Origin: Bacteroidota bacterium
GTDB lineage: Bacteria; Bacteroidota; Bacteroidia; Chitinophagales; Chitinophagaceae
DNA length: 64,000 nucleotides
Assembly: GCA_947460175.1 (NCBI GenBank)
Contig: CANHGW010000004.1
Span: 1 to 64,000, forward strand
Direction of reading: 5' to 3'
Position 1 is the first letter of the stretch. Each line of letters begins with the position of its first letter. This document shows positions 38,701-45,926 of the stretch, in pieces. The notes below the pieces were generated by a model. It made no database searches, had not been told where the DNA came from, and saw only the letters and a program-made list of their open reading frames with translations. A program made the position numbers and the translations under genes.

Positions 38701-38929
38701 GACTCACTCTATAATTGCACAATGCTTTAATAGTTTGTTCAGCATTGTTTTCAGCTTTAGCCAATTTTAAAATGCTTTCAATTTCGGTTTGAGCCGTTTT
38801 ATTTAAGCCTTTCTGAAAAGCAGCTTCAACTGATTTCCATTTTGAGTCATATTTTGTAGTCATACTTGTTTGTGCAAATGAAATATGTAGCGATGCTACG
38901 AGTAGGATAGATAAAAAAAGTTTACGCAT
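32735..38929 (-). CDS. Giant alpha-2-macroglobulin family protein
   Basis: A 2064-residue exported protein of the bacterial alpha-2-macroglobulin (protease-trap) group. The signal peptide is MRKLFLSILLVASLHISFAQ. Residues 25-400 are helical and TPR-like, and MG domains follow, with the MG2 signature FLFTDRSIYRPGQTIYFKG near 606. The low-complexity segment about 1225-1285 lies where the bait region is expected, just before the A2M domain (FFFPQLHTDAEGNILLKFKAP). The thioester-type motif CAEQ is near Cys1514 (YPYECAEQTFNRYYA), opening the alpha-helical TED domain, and a receptor-binding-like end closes the protein. There is no lipobox, so it may be periplasmic or secreted. Its role is likely defence against foreign proteases. 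Part of the bait-like segment is encoded by a heptanucleotide repeat. Confidence 0.9.
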   Translation of the reverse strand: MRKLFLSILLVASLHISFAQTSMTTKYDSKWKSVEAAFQKGLNKTAQTEIESILKLAKAENNAEQTIKALCNYRVSLRDRDEKSRLNDILFFEKELKEAKFPTKQILQSMLGDLYWTYYQENRWKILDRTTIEIPNEKKINSNIDIETWSADDFYNKAFENYTTSLSESEKSKTFPLKNLNLILDKGKNTETLRPTLYDLLVHRAIDYFTNEENEITKPAYAFEINDEKAFADASIFSKTTFNTSDKTSQKYNVLKLYQDIIGFHLADADPSALIDIDITRLQFVKDKSILQNKNELYFDALKSISTNYPNNTQAGMAMVLMAETFTQGQARRGKRGSQPQVKNEDNINYVEAKKLCDAVIEKFPKTEASSRAESLLQQIEQRSLGINVEKVIIPNQPSLAKISYKEVKTLYCKVVTVSMQEMKDKTYDYNNDYQVIASRKGIKNWSVNLPDRHDYKGHNTEIKIDALPLGTYALIVSEDANFDSKKYYAAAFLRVSNLANVQLTEQNKDGTGIYVVNRTTGEPIENVTIKTWVNNYDYESRKYKAKQGPTFTTDKDGFAKMLRVNPHEGGYALELIKGDDVLFLDDNIYINEYYKQPDNDYVRTFLFTDRSIYRPGQTIYFKGISVMQKTKGDTKTYEVLKDRKTSVTLKDANYQDVKTIELTTNEFGSFTGTFTAPDGLLTGQFQIVAESGQTFFNIEEYKRPKFEVTFDTIKGTYKLNDVVKVKGLAKAFAGNNIDGATVKYRVERNARFPYYWCFYRWGQPSSPSMELTHGTAVTKADGSFDIDFKAIADESIDAQTKPIFDYTVYADVTDLNGETRSGETHVSVSYESLLLKIETPEQVDYNNFNAVKIFSTNLAGTHVPSQVTLTLKKLVSPTKTYRKRLWEKVEIISISETEFRNDFPLDEYNDENNYLNWKEERTVWTKTFTTTKEGLEYLQKTGASQGWFVLEATTKDLSADKAGKDGNEVMDKKYIRLSNFTNPEALPNENLLVTKVKTIVEPGEIATLNVSTPFDNINALCSYKKQANIEELGGERKRGFASYDKIGWMTINKNKKFDFQISEADRGGFHVLCWYIKNNRYYSFNEFIDVPWTNKELKISLGTFRDKMLPGSEQEWTLKISGNKKEKVSAELLATMYDASLDAFKPHSWQGFDFFRGTYNMLNFNTASNFSVETGRQFYFGGFKEVHPYEKMYRNLNWWGLNSNLSIYYNRNIKMARGGKAVMMEADAAAAPMMAKPISREEGRNEDDESLQTANVKFTPPIQSDSTKPQPTTLNSQPSLRSNFQETAFFFPQLHTDAEGNILLKFKAPDALTRWKLMAFGHTKEMQSGTLKETATTSKELMIVPNTPRFFREGDKMVYSAKVTNLSEKDLSVTAELILEDAITGENVNELFKKFPNTQFPVKKGSSQNCVWQIEIPQSFTNPILVKTIAKANNFSDGEQNVVPVLLNSMLVTETLPLPVRMNSTKDFTFKNLLNSKSSNTIRHYNLSVEYTSNPAWYAVQALPYLTDYPYECAEQTFNRYYANALATHIANSSPKVKEIFSSWSEKDTSALLSNLSKNQELKSALLQETPWVLEAKNEADQKRNIANLFNLNRMSKELERTVRELEIMQTPNGGFTWFKGMPDDRFMTQYIVTGIGRLMHIGITETGSDRRILQIVEKALPYLDARIKDDYDELKRNKADLNQQQIDYMQIQYLYMRTFFKENEIAPASKTAFDFYKKQAAKYWLKGNRYMQGMTALALNRLDDKTTPQDIIKSLRENAIRNEEMGMYWKENSGGYWWYEAPIETQSLLVETFKEIGGDDKEVDELKIWLLKNKQTTNWKTTKATADAIYALLLNGTSWLSTQPDVEIKLGNKLIQSKEQQQEAGTGYFKTSIPKEDINADMGKISVNVKNNAETGKNIGGTTWGAVYWQYFENLDKIESHETPLSLKKQLYKISNSDKGEVLTPITENSPLNVGDKVKVRIELRVDRAMEYVHMKDMRGACFEPINVLSNYKYQGGLGYYEATKDASTNFFFNWLNKGTYVFEYPMFVTNKGDFSNGIATIQCMYAPEFSSHSEGIRVKVK
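35095..35122 (+). repeat. Heptanucleotide repeat inside the alpha-2-macroglobulin gene
   Basis: Four 7-mers in register, GTTGAGA, GTTGAGG, GTTGTGG, GTTGTGG. On the coding (minus) strand they encode about QPTTLNSQPS (residues about 1270-1279). The unit is the same family as the array at 26637-26734. Confidence 0.85.
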
Positions 38930-38947
38930 AGAAATAATATTGAGACC

Positions 38948-39046
38948 AAATACTAGTTTTCATTTTGAAAACATTATACATATGGTTATTAGTAGACACA
39001 AAGATGCAGAAAATTCCATATAGAATTTTGTTAACAACTAGTATTT
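38948..39046. repeat. 99-bp segment bounded by 11-bp inverted repeats
   Basis: AAATACTAGTT (38948-38958) and its exact reverse complement AACTAGTATTT (39036-39046) frame a non-coding segment between purF and the macroglobulin gene. Inside is a second short hairpin, AAAATTC with GAATTTT (39010-39029). No target-site duplication is visible. It could be a miniature element or a regulatory structure. Confidence 0.5.
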
Positions 39047-39067
39047 AATAATTGAACAGCGTTAACT

Positions 39068-40918
39068 CTAATAGCCTCGACCATCTTTTCCTTCCATATA
39101 ATTCATGAAGGCTCGATTTACAACAGCATTACCACCTGGAGTAGGATAATCTCCAGTAAAATACCAATCTCCTTTGTTGTCAGGGCATGCTTCATGTAAA
39201 CCTTCTATAGTTTGATAAATCACTTTAACTTCTGCATTGACATCTTCAGGTCGTAGCATACTACCAATTTTTTTACTGATTTCATCGACCGAGAATGGTT
39301 TGTAAATGGCTTTTACAAAGTTTTTAGAACTTAACTTGTTTGACTTTTCAGCCTGTACACATTCGGTATATACATCTAATAATAATTGTTTTTGCCCGCT
39401 TTCTTTCAACAATTCAATGGCAGCTTGGAAGGCAATAAAATCACCCATTTTACTCATATCAATTCCATAACAATCTGGATAACGAATTTGTGGAGCACTT
39501 GAAACCACAAAAATTTTAACAGGCCCTAATCGGTCAAGCATACGTATAATACTTTCACGTAGCGTAGTTCCCCTAACGATCGAATCATCTATGATAACGA
39601 GCGAGTCAATTCCAGCACGTACTGTACCGTATGTAATATCGTACACATGTTGAACCATTTCATTGCGAGCACCTTCTTCAGTAATAAAGGTTCGCATTTT
39701 AACGTCTTTGATTGCAATTTTTTCAATTCGAACTCGGCGTTCAATCATTTCACGCAATTTTTCTTCGTCAAAATTTTTATCCCAACTTTGTATTCGTTGA
39801 ATTTTAATTTCGTTTAAGTAGGCTTCTGCACCTTTGATTAAGCCATAAAAAGCCGTCTCTGCCGTATTAGGTATGAATGAGAAAATGGTATTTCTCAAAT
39901 CATATTTAATCATTTTCAATACCTTTTCGGACAATAAACGACCAAGTTGTTTTCTTTCTTTATAAATTTCTTCATCACTACCTCGTGAAAAATAAATACG
40001 TTCGAAACTACATGACTTTTTTTCTGCTGAAGTAAGAATTTTTTCAATTGAATAATCTCCATTGGCTCTTACGATTAACGCATGTCCTGGAGGCACTTCA
40101 TGTATATTTTCCAATTTTGCTTTGAAAGCTGTCATTAATACAGGTCTCTCAGAGGCAGCACTAATTATTTCATCATCGATATAATAATATGCAGGTCGAA
40201 TACCATGCTTGTCTCTTAATACAAAACTATCTCCGTTGCCACAAATGCCTTCTGCTACGAACCCACCATCAAAAAGATTGGTAGCCTTACTTAACACTTC
40301 TTTCCAATTGATATGCTCAGGATTTTTCTCTTCTTCTTCACGCAAGTAATGGTGAATTACTTCTATCATAGCCGCCAAATCACTATCAGCCTTCATATTG
40401 ATCAATTCATCTTTGTGTATAAAATGAAAAAGCTCCTTCGTATTGACTAAATTAAAATTGCCTGCCAAACACAAATTTCGATTCGGATTTATATCTGATT
40501 TGATAAATGGATGACAGTATTCGATATTGTTACGCCCTTGTGTTCCATATCGTAAATGCCCCATCATCACTTCGCCCATATAGCTTAAGTATCCCTTCAA
40601 TAAATCAGGGTATTGGCGTATGTCGGGTTGCAGTTTTTCTACATCTTCGATTTCTTTCTGTACCTGCTTGAAAATATCTGCAATACTTTGTCCTATATTA
40701 CTTCGAATACGCTTCATATAAGGCGTACCTGCTGGCGTATCGAGCTTTACAGTTGCGATACCCGCACCATCTTGGCCACGGTTGTGTTGCTTTTCCATCA
40801 ACAAATACAATTTGTTGAGTCCGTAAAAAGCTGTTCCATACTTTTGATGGTAAAATGAGAGGGGTTTGCGTAGCCTTAAATAGGCGATGCCACATTCGTG
40901 CTGAATAGCGTCAGACAT
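39068..40918 (-). CDS. purF: Amidophosphoribosyltransferase (PurF) family protein
   Basis: Enzyme of the first committed step of purine synthesis (PRPP plus glutamine to phosphoribosylamine), 616 residues, cytoplasmic. The class II glutaminase domain begins with Cys9 (HECGIAYLRL), followed by KQHNRGQDGAGIA and MGHLRYGTQGRNN. The C-terminal phosphoribosyltransferase domain has the PRPP loop VIIDDSIVRGTTLRESI. It is about 130 residues longer than the enteric enzyme, as in the long PurF branch seen in Bacteroidota; the extra C-terminal residues (about 485-616) have no assigned role. A second, canonical purF may exist elsewhere. A TAACTTTG box lies just before the start. Confidence 0.88.
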   Translation of the reverse strand: MSDAIQHECGIAYLRLRKPLSFYHQKYGTAFYGLNKLYLLMEKQHNRGQDGAGIATVKLDTPAGTPYMKRIRSNIGQSIADIFKQVQKEIEDVEKLQPDIRQYPDLLKGYLSYMGEVMMGHLRYGTQGRNNIEYCHPFIKSDINPNRNLCLAGNFNLVNTKELFHFIHKDELINMKADSDLAAMIEVIHHYLREEEEKNPEHINWKEVLSKATNLFDGGFVAEGICGNGDSFVLRDKHGIRPAYYYIDDEIISAASERPVLMTAFKAKLENIHEVPPGHALIVRANGDYSIEKILTSAEKKSCSFERIYFSRGSDEEIYKERKQLGRLLSEKVLKMIKYDLRNTIFSFIPNTAETAFYGLIKGAEAYLNEIKIQRIQSWDKNFDEEKLREMIERRVRIEKIAIKDVKMRTFITEEGARNEMVQHVYDITYGTVRAGIDSLVIIDDSIVRGTTLRESIIRMLDRLGPVKIFVVSSAPQIRYPDCYGIDMSKMGDFIAFQAAIELLKESGQKQLLLDVYTECVQAEKSNKLSSKNFVKAIYKPFSVDEISKKIGSMLRPEDVNAEVKVIYQTIEGLHEACPDNKGDWYFTGDYPTPGGNAVVNRAFMNYMEGKDGRGY

Positions 40919-40925
40919 AGGACCG

Positions 40926-40933
40926 CAAAGTTA
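40926..40933 (-). promoter_or_regulatory. -7 box upstream of purF
   Basis: TAACTTTG on the minus strand matches TAnnTTTG and lies 7 bases before the purF ATG (40918). No TTG is seen 19 bases upstream. Confidence 0.4.
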
Positions 40934-41025
40934 GGTTAATAAATCTTTATTTCTTAGGTTAGAATTATGAATAATATGCTAATGCATCTTATTCCTTTAA
41001 AAAATTTATTTTTCTTGATTTTAAT

Positions 41026-41033
41026 TACATTTG
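41026..41033 (+). promoter_or_regulatory. -7 box upstream of a small lipoprotein gene
   Basis: TACATTTG matches TAnnTTTG, 18 bases before the ATG at 41052. The upstream TTG element is missing at the 19-base distance. Confidence 0.45.
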
Positions 41034-41051
41034 CAAAGTAAAAAACACATC

Positions 41052-41297
41052 ATGAAAAATCTTATACTTGGCTTTATCGTATTATCATCATTGAGTTCTT
41101 GTTTACAAAGCAAAGACTATGATTGCGAGTGCACTTATGTACCGATGGCTGCATGGCACCCTGTCGGTACACCTAATAAAGTAGAAACAGTAAAAGTATC
41201 AGGCCGAATCAAGGAAGATGCTGCATCAAATTGTTCTATTGACAATGAAGGAAAGTATTTCACTCAACATTATGATGGTACTTGTATTTTAAAATAA
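41052..41297 (+). CDS. Small cysteine-rich lipoprotein, unknown function
   Basis: An 81-residue protein. The start at 41052 (MKNLILGFIVLSSLSSCLQS) gives a lipoprotein signal with Cys in LSSCL; the longer frame begins with a TTG inside the promoter box and is rejected. The mature part holds four Cys (DCECTY, SNCS, GTCIL) that could form two disulfides, around the segment TVKVSGRIKEDAASN. I do not recognise the family. It converges on a membrane protein gene with an 11-bp gap. Confidence 0.72.
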   Translation: MKNLILGFIVLSSLSSCLQSKDYDCECTYVPMAAWHPVGTPNKVETVKVSGRIKEDAASNCSIDNEGKYFTQHYDGTCILK

Positions 41298-41308
41298 ATC
41301 TTACAAAA

Positions 41309-41770
41309 CTACATCCAGCTTAATCCTTCAAACCCTGGTCTAAATGGCCAAGGGATACTTGACAAAATCAAGATAAGACCGATTAAATAAAACCAAAAAG
41401 CAGCACTATGCTTAGACGAATCTTTGATTGCCTTTTTAGTTTTTGATCTGCCAATATGAATTAAAATTATTGCCAATAGCATCATAGAAATATGTTCTAC
41501 AGCAAAAAATCGCATATAGCTATTTTTCATAGCTTCTGCCATCCCATTTGCTTGAATTAATTTAAAACCTTTTTCTCCTACAAAATAGAGTATTAATCCA
41601 ATCAGTAATTGCATATCACATACTATAGTTAGAAACAATCCAGCTTTATTGTCAGATTCGGTAAAGGATGATTTATTCATCATACCCATTAATGATTTCA
41701 CAATAGCATATATAGCTACTATCAAAACAAGCCAACGTAATATACTATGTATTTGAACGACCATTTGCAT
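41309..41770 (-). CDS. Four-helix membrane protein, cytochrome-b-like, unknown function
   Basis: About 153 residues with four hydrophobic segments (WLVLIVAIYAIV, AGLFLTIVCDMQLLIGLILYF, VEHISMMLLAIILIHI, FWFYLIGLILILSSI). His residues near helices 1 and 3 (QIHSILRW, AVEHISM) and after helix 3 (IHIGRSK) would allow heme binding, and similar Bacteroidota proteins are often called cytochrome b, but this is unproven. I prefer ATG 41770 (MQMVVQIHS); the 16 residues upstream (MRTRKVDYLC...) are polar and probably non-coding. Confidence 0.7.
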   Translation of the reverse strand: MQMVVQIHSILRWLVLIVAIYAIVKSLMGMMNKSSFTESDNKAGLFLTIVCDMQLLIGLILYFVGEKGFKLIQANGMAEAMKNSYMRFFAVEHISMMLLAIILIHIGRSKTKKAIKDSSKHSAAFWFYLIGLILILSSIPWPFRPGFEGLSWM

Positions 41771-41929
41771 ATGATAAAAATTTGAATAACAAAGATAATC
41801 TACTTTTCGAGTCCTCAAATCTAAATGTTATAAACATGTACGTGGATTAATAAACAATTAATATTGAACAAACAAAAGAAATAATCTCTATGTTTACCTT
41901 AATTTTACAATAACGAAAAAACGTAGCAC

Positions 41930-43348
41930 ATGTATAACGACGATTTTTTTGATGATGATTTTCGTGATATTGAAGATTTATTGATAGAATTTCATAAAAT
42001 CAAACGTGGCGAACCTCATGGATTGATTACCGAAGACGACTTCGAATACCTCATCGACTTTTTTGAAACAAACAATGATAGGGAAAATGCCCTTCTAGCT
42101 TGTGACGTGTCTACAACACTTTATCCTTTTTCATCTGCATTATTTCTTCGAAAGGCTGAGTTACTGATGGATCAAAAAAAATATGGACAAGCCTTAAAAG
42201 TACTTGACCAAATTGATGATATTGACCCCAACAATATTGAATGTGTTTTCTTAAAATCTGATATATTGCTTGAGCAAAATCGATTTTCGGAGGCCGTTGA
42301 TATACTCGAAAAACATGCCGACCAATTTGAAAGCGTTGATAAAACAGATATCTTATTAGAGCTTTCTGAAATATATGACGAACTAGAAGAGTTTGACAAA
42401 GTATATGCTACACTCAAACGTATATTAAAATACGAACCTACCAATGAAGACGCCTTATTGCGAATTTGTTTTTGGGCCGAAATCAATAATAAACATGAAG
42501 ATAGCATAACACTCCATCAAGAAATACTGGAAGAAACACCGTTTAATGCTATGGCATGGTATAATCTTGGCGTGGCTTATCAAGGATTAAAATTATACGA
42601 AAAAGCAATTGATTCATACGAGTATTGTCTTGCAATTGATGATAAATTTGAATACGCTTATCGCAATCAGGGAGATGCTTATATGCAATTGAAACAATAC
42701 AATAAAGCAATCGAAGTGTTGGAAATGCATTTATCTATTGCCAAACCCGAAGATGTTATATTGGATGCTATAGGCTACTGTTGGGAAAAACAAAAAGAGT
42801 ACAAAAAAGCTCGTCAGTATTACCGCAAAGCATCGCAACTAAACCCACAAGACGATCAAATATTTTTCAAAATCGGCGAAACATATTCAAAAGAATTACA
42901 ATGGGAGAAAGCTATAAAAGCATATTCAGTTGCTTTACATATTAATAAAAATAATGCTTCCTATTGTATGGCCTTAGGCAATTGCTTAATGGAAATGGGA
43001 GCCGAAAAGGAAGCCTTGGTTTGTTATTTAAATGCAGTACAGCTTAGACCCGATATTAAATCGACTTGGCAAGCATTGGTAAAAGCACTTTATATAGCTA
43101 ACTATTATGATGAGGCCCTTGCTCAATTAGTCATTGCAGAAAGTCATTATTCTTATAAGGTTGAATTTGTTTATTACAAAGCAGCCATTTTACTTGCTCA
43201 GGGTAAAACGAAAGATGCCGTATTGTTTTTAGAAGAAGCGCTGGAAGAAAATCCTAAAAAAGTGACTGCTTTGAAATTTATTGATAAGGATATAGTGCAT
43301 CATCCTGTTTTTGCTGAAGTGCTGGTTAGATATAAAAAGAAAAAATAA
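41930..43348 (+). CDS. Tetratricopeptide repeat protein
   Basis: A 472-residue soluble protein with no signal peptide. After an acidic start (MYNDDFFDDDFRDIED) it consists almost entirely of TPR helices, at least ten units in steps of 34 residues, for example AWYNLGVAYQGLKLYEKAID, YRNQGDAYMQLKQYNKAIE and FFKIGETYSKELQWEKAIKA. It is probably a cytoplasmic scaffold; the partner is unknown. It is separated from neighbours by 110-160 bp on both sides. Confidence 0.87.
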   Translation: MYNDDFFDDDFRDIEDLLIEFHKIKRGEPHGLITEDDFEYLIDFFETNNDRENALLACDVSTTLYPFSSALFLRKAELLMDQKKYGQALKVLDQIDDIDPNNIECVFLKSDILLEQNRFSEAVDILEKHADQFESVDKTDILLELSEIYDELEEFDKVYATLKRILKYEPTNEDALLRICFWAEINNKHEDSITLHQEILEETPFNAMAWYNLGVAYQGLKLYEKAIDSYEYCLAIDDKFEYAYRNQGDAYMQLKQYNKAIEVLEMHLSIAKPEDVILDAIGYCWEKQKEYKKARQYYRKASQLNPQDDQIFFKIGETYSKELQWEKAIKAYSVALHINKNNASYCMALGNCLMEMGAEKEALVCYLNAVQLRPDIKSTWQALVKALYIANYYDEALAQLVIAESHYSYKVEFVYYKAAILLAQGKTKDAVLFLEEALEENPKKVTALKFIDKDIVHHPVFAEVLVRYKKKK

Positions 43349-43411
43349 TTTTCAACAAGAATTTCCTCTTGATATTATTTCTAAGTGTCTATATTCTATC
43401 TAATTTGTGAA

Positions 43412-43441
43412 TTGACTAATTCTCATTTTAGACTACCTTTG
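43412..43441 (+). promoter_or_regulatory. Promoter of the FAH-family gene
   Basis: TTG (43412-43414), 19 bases, TACCTTTG (43434-43441): an exact match to TTG-N19-TAnnTTTG, 20 bases before the ATG at 43461. Confidence 0.75.
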
Positions 43442-43460
43442 CGTTTCAAATAATTAAAAA

Positions 43461-44468
43461 ATGAAACTGGTAACACACTCAATTCAGGGCAATGAACATT
43501 TAGCCATTTTAATCGACCATAAACTATACAATATAAGTGATGCAGATATATTGCTACCTGCAACAATGAAAGAATTATTGAATCATTGGGAAGACTCAAT
43601 AGACAAATTGAAAGAACTTGAAGTCAAAATAAAGAAAGGTCAAATTTTAGAAAATCAATATACCCATTATAACGAAGCTCGTATTATGGCGCCAGTTCCA
43701 AATCCTACAAGCTGTAGAGATGGTTATGCATTTCGTCAACACGTAGCAGCTGCTCGTCGCAATCGCAAGGTTGATATGATTCCTGAGTTTGATCAATATC
43801 CAATTTTTTATTTCACCAATCATAATGCTATTCAAGGACCTGGCGATATTGAGTGTATGCCCGATCATTTTCAAAAATTGGATTTTGAATTGGAAGTCGC
43901 AATTGTGGTTTCTAAAAAAGGAAGAAACATCAAAGCTGCCGAGGCGGATAATTATATTGGTGGTTATATGATTATGAACGACATGAGTGCTCGTACATTG
44001 CAGATGGAAGAAATGTTGTTAAATCTTGGACCTGCAAAAGGTAAAGATTTCTCTACTGTGATAGGACCGATGTTAGTCACTCCAGACGAATTAGAATCTT
44101 ATAAAGTACCTTGTAAAGAGAATCATGTAGGAAATAATTACAACCTAGGGATGAAATGTTGGGTCAATGGTGAATTATTGAGCGAAGGTAATGTATCATC
44201 AATGGACTGGACTTTTGCTGAAATACTCGAGCGATGTGCTTATGGTGTAGATATATTACCAGGTGATGTAATTGGAAGTGGAACAGTTGGCACTGGATGT
44301 TTATTAGAATTAAACGGCACAGGATTATTAAACGACCCAAATTATAAAGTACAATGGCTTCAAGATGGCGATGTAGTTGAAATGGCTATTGATGGACTTG
44401 GACATTTATCTAATACAATTAGAAAAGTGGAGACTGATTTTTCGATTTTAGCGTTGAAGAAGTTTTAG
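43461..44468 (+). CDS. Fumarylacetoacetate hydrolase family protein
   Basis: A 335-residue cytoplasmic C-C bond hydrolase. The metal site is visible as the Glu pair in DFELEVAIVVSKKG and Asp in GGYMIMNDMSAR; the active-site loop is RDGYAFRQHV and the C-terminal glycine segment GSGTVGTGCLLELNG. In the phylum such proteins act in tyrosine or aromatic breakdown or on acylpyruvates. No other pathway genes are next to it. It has a consensus promoter. Its last codons and stop fall within the first unit of a short-repeat array. Confidence 0.87.
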   Translation: MKLVTHSIQGNEHLAILIDHKLYNISDADILLPATMKELLNHWEDSIDKLKELEVKIKKGQILENQYTHYNEARIMAPVPNPTSCRDGYAFRQHVAAARRNRKVDMIPEFDQYPIFYFTNHNAIQGPGDIECMPDHFQKLDFELEVAIVVSKKGRNIKAAEADNYIGGYMIMNDMSARTLQMEEMLLNLGPAKGKDFSTVIGPMLVTPDELESYKVPCKENHVGNNYNLGMKCWVNGELLSEGNVSSMDWTFAEILERCAYGVDILPGDVIGSGTVGTGCLLELNGTGLLNDPNYKVQWLQDGDVVEMAIDGLGHLSNTIRKVETDFSILALKKF

Positions 44469-44506
44469 AAGGTTTACAAGTTTTGAAGGTTGCAACGTTT
44501 TACATC
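44462..44506 (+). repeat. Left short-repeat array flanking the S23 gene
   Basis: Units GTTTTAGAAGGTTTACAA (44462-44479), GTTTTGAAGGTTGCAAC (44480-44496) and a partial GTTTTACATC. The FAH stop codon (TAG, 44466-44468) lies in the first unit. The units match, in inverted orientation, the array on the other side of the S23 gene. Confidence 0.7.
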
Positions 44507-44534
44507 TTAAAGCGCTAAATAAAGTTATTAATCA

Positions 44535-44921
44535 ATGGCTACAATAAAATCTTTTGAGGACTTAGATATTTGGAAAAATTCACATGATTTAGGAAAAGAT
44601 ATTTTTAATTTATGTGAAACTAACTTTAAAATCCAAAAAGACTTTTCATTTAAAGATCAAATAAAACGTGCTACCTTGTCCGTTTCAAACAACATTGCAG
44701 AAGGATTTGAATATAGCAATAATCGTCAATTTTATCGCTTTTTAGCCATTGCAAAAGCTTCTTGTGGTGAAGTAAGAAATTGTTTGCTATTTTTAATTTC
44801 AATAAATTATTCAGAAGAAAAAGAAGTTGAAGCTTTAATTTTAAAAACAAGAATATTATCTGGCCAAATTGGCAACTTTATGAAATATTTAAACAAACTT
44901 AATAAAGAATCAAAAACATAA
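44535..44921 (+). CDS. Four-helix-bundle protein of the S23/Avd-like family
   Basis: A 128-residue all-helical protein. The family hallmarks are EDLDIWKNSHDLGKDIF at the start, DQIKRATLSVSNNIAEGFEY in the middle, and FYRFLAIAKASCGEVRNCL. Relatives occur as the protein encoded in intervening sequences of 23S rRNA genes, as free genes all over Bacteroidota, and as Avd, the RNA-binding accessory protein of diversity-generating retroelements. This gene is not in an rRNA gene and has no reverse transcriptase near it. It lies between two arrays of a 16-18-bp repeat in opposite orientation, which suggests a mobile or repeat-associated unit. Its molecular role is unknown. Confidence 0.88.
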   Translation: MATIKSFEDLDIWKNSHDLGKDIFNLCETNFKIQKDFSFKDQIKRATLSVSNNIAEGFEYSNNRQFYRFLAIAKASCGEVRNCLLFLISINYSEEKEVEALILKTRILSGQIGNFMKYLNKLNKESKT

Positions 44922-44923
44922 AA

Positions 44924-44988
44924 CCTATAAATATTCAAAGCCTGTAACATTCAAAACCTATAACATTCAAAACCTGTAACAATAAATA
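44924..44988 (-). repeat. Right short-repeat array flanking the S23 gene
   Basis: Four units on the + strand: CCTATAAATATTCAAAG, CCTGTAACATTCAAAA, CCTATAACATTCAAAA and CCTGTAACAATAAATA (16-17 bp each). On the minus strand they read GTTTTGAATGTTACAG, close to GTTTTGAAGGTTGCAAC in the left array. The array ends 1 bp before the flavin reductase ATG. Confidence 0.85.
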
Positions 44989-44989
44989 A

Positions 44990-45829
44990 ATGACTATAAC
45001 ACCAGGCTCCATTAAAACAGCACAATTACATGCTTATCTTTTAGGCTCTGTTTCACCACGACCTATATGTTTTGCATCTACTATTGATAGCGAAGGCAAT
45101 GCTAATTTATCACCATTTAGTTTCTTTAATGTATTTGGGAGCAATCCAGTTACATTGATATTTTCACCAGCTCGCAGGGTGAGAGATAATACAATTAAAC
45201 ACACATTGGAAAATTGCATTGAAACGAAAGAAGTAGTCATCAGTGTAGTTAACTATGCAATGGTTCAACAAATGAGTTTGGCTAGTTGTGAATACCCAAA
45301 AGGAATTTCTGAATTTGAAAAGGCAGGATTTACTCCGGTGAAAGCTGATAAAGTAAAACCCTTTTTGGTAAAAGAAAGTCCTGTGAATATGGAATGCATT
45401 GTGAAGCAAGTCATAGAAACTGGACAAGAAGGTGGTGCTGGCAATTTGATTATTTGTGAAATGGTGGCCATGCATATCAACGATGATGTATTAAATGAAG
45501 CACAACAAATCGACCCACATAAAATAGATTTAGTGGCTCGTATGGGCGGCGACTATTATTGCAGAGCAAGTGGCGATGCTGTATTTACCGTTCCAAAACC
45601 AAACATGAATTTAGGTATGGGCATCGATCATTTGCCAGAAGACATTCGCACTAGTACTATATTATCAGGAAACGACTTAGGCCAATTAGCCAATGTAACG
45701 TCATTACCGCTAATTGATAATACATTTGTTTATGTTCCTAAAATAGATGCTCATACCGATGCAAAATATTTATTAAGTGAAGGTAAGATAGATGATGCAT
45801 GGCAAGTACTTCTTGGAAATTCAAAATAA
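44990..45829 (+). CDS. Flavin reductase-like FMN-binding split-barrel protein
   Basis: A 279-residue cytoplasmic protein. The fold is recognisable from SVSPRPICFASTIDSEGNANLSPFSFF, PVTLIFSPARRVRDNT and FVISV-like strands, typical of flavoredoxin-type flavin reductases that bind FMN and pass electrons from NAD(P)H. The C-terminal 90 residues (ARMGGDYYCRA, PNMNLGMGIDHLPEDI) are the extension seen in a Bacteroidota subgroup. The leader is entirely repeat sequence, so any native promoter must lie upstream of or inside the array. Confidence 0.85.
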   Translation: MTITPGSIKTAQLHAYLLGSVSPRPICFASTIDSEGNANLSPFSFFNVFGSNPVTLIFSPARRVRDNTIKHTLENCIETKEVVISVVNYAMVQQMSLASCEYPKGISEFEKAGFTPVKADKVKPFLVKESPVNMECIVKQVIETGQEGGAGNLIICEMVAMHINDDVLNEAQQIDPHKIDLVARMGGDYYCRASGDAVFTVPKPNMNLGMGIDHLPEDIRTSTILSGNDLGQLANVTSLPLIDNTFVYVPKIDAHTDAKYLLSEGKIDDAWQVLLGNSK

Positions 45830-45896
45830 AACTCAATCCAAATTCTAACTTATAGCACTATTTCAATTTAGTTAAAAAATAAAAATAATTTTATAG

Positions 45897-45920
45897 TACG
45901 GAAATTTGTCCGTAAATTTG
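45897..45920 (+). promoter_or_regulatory. Palindromic operator and -7 box of the parS-res operon
   Basis: TACGGA (45897-45902) and TCCGTA (45909-45914) form a perfect inverted repeat around AATTTG. It overlaps a TAAATTTG -7 box (45913-45920) that ends 6 bases before the antitoxin ATG. A direct repeat AAATTTG (45902, 45914) lies in the same site. This fits autoregulation by the antitoxin. Confidence 0.6.
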
Positions 45921-45926
45921 TGTCAA

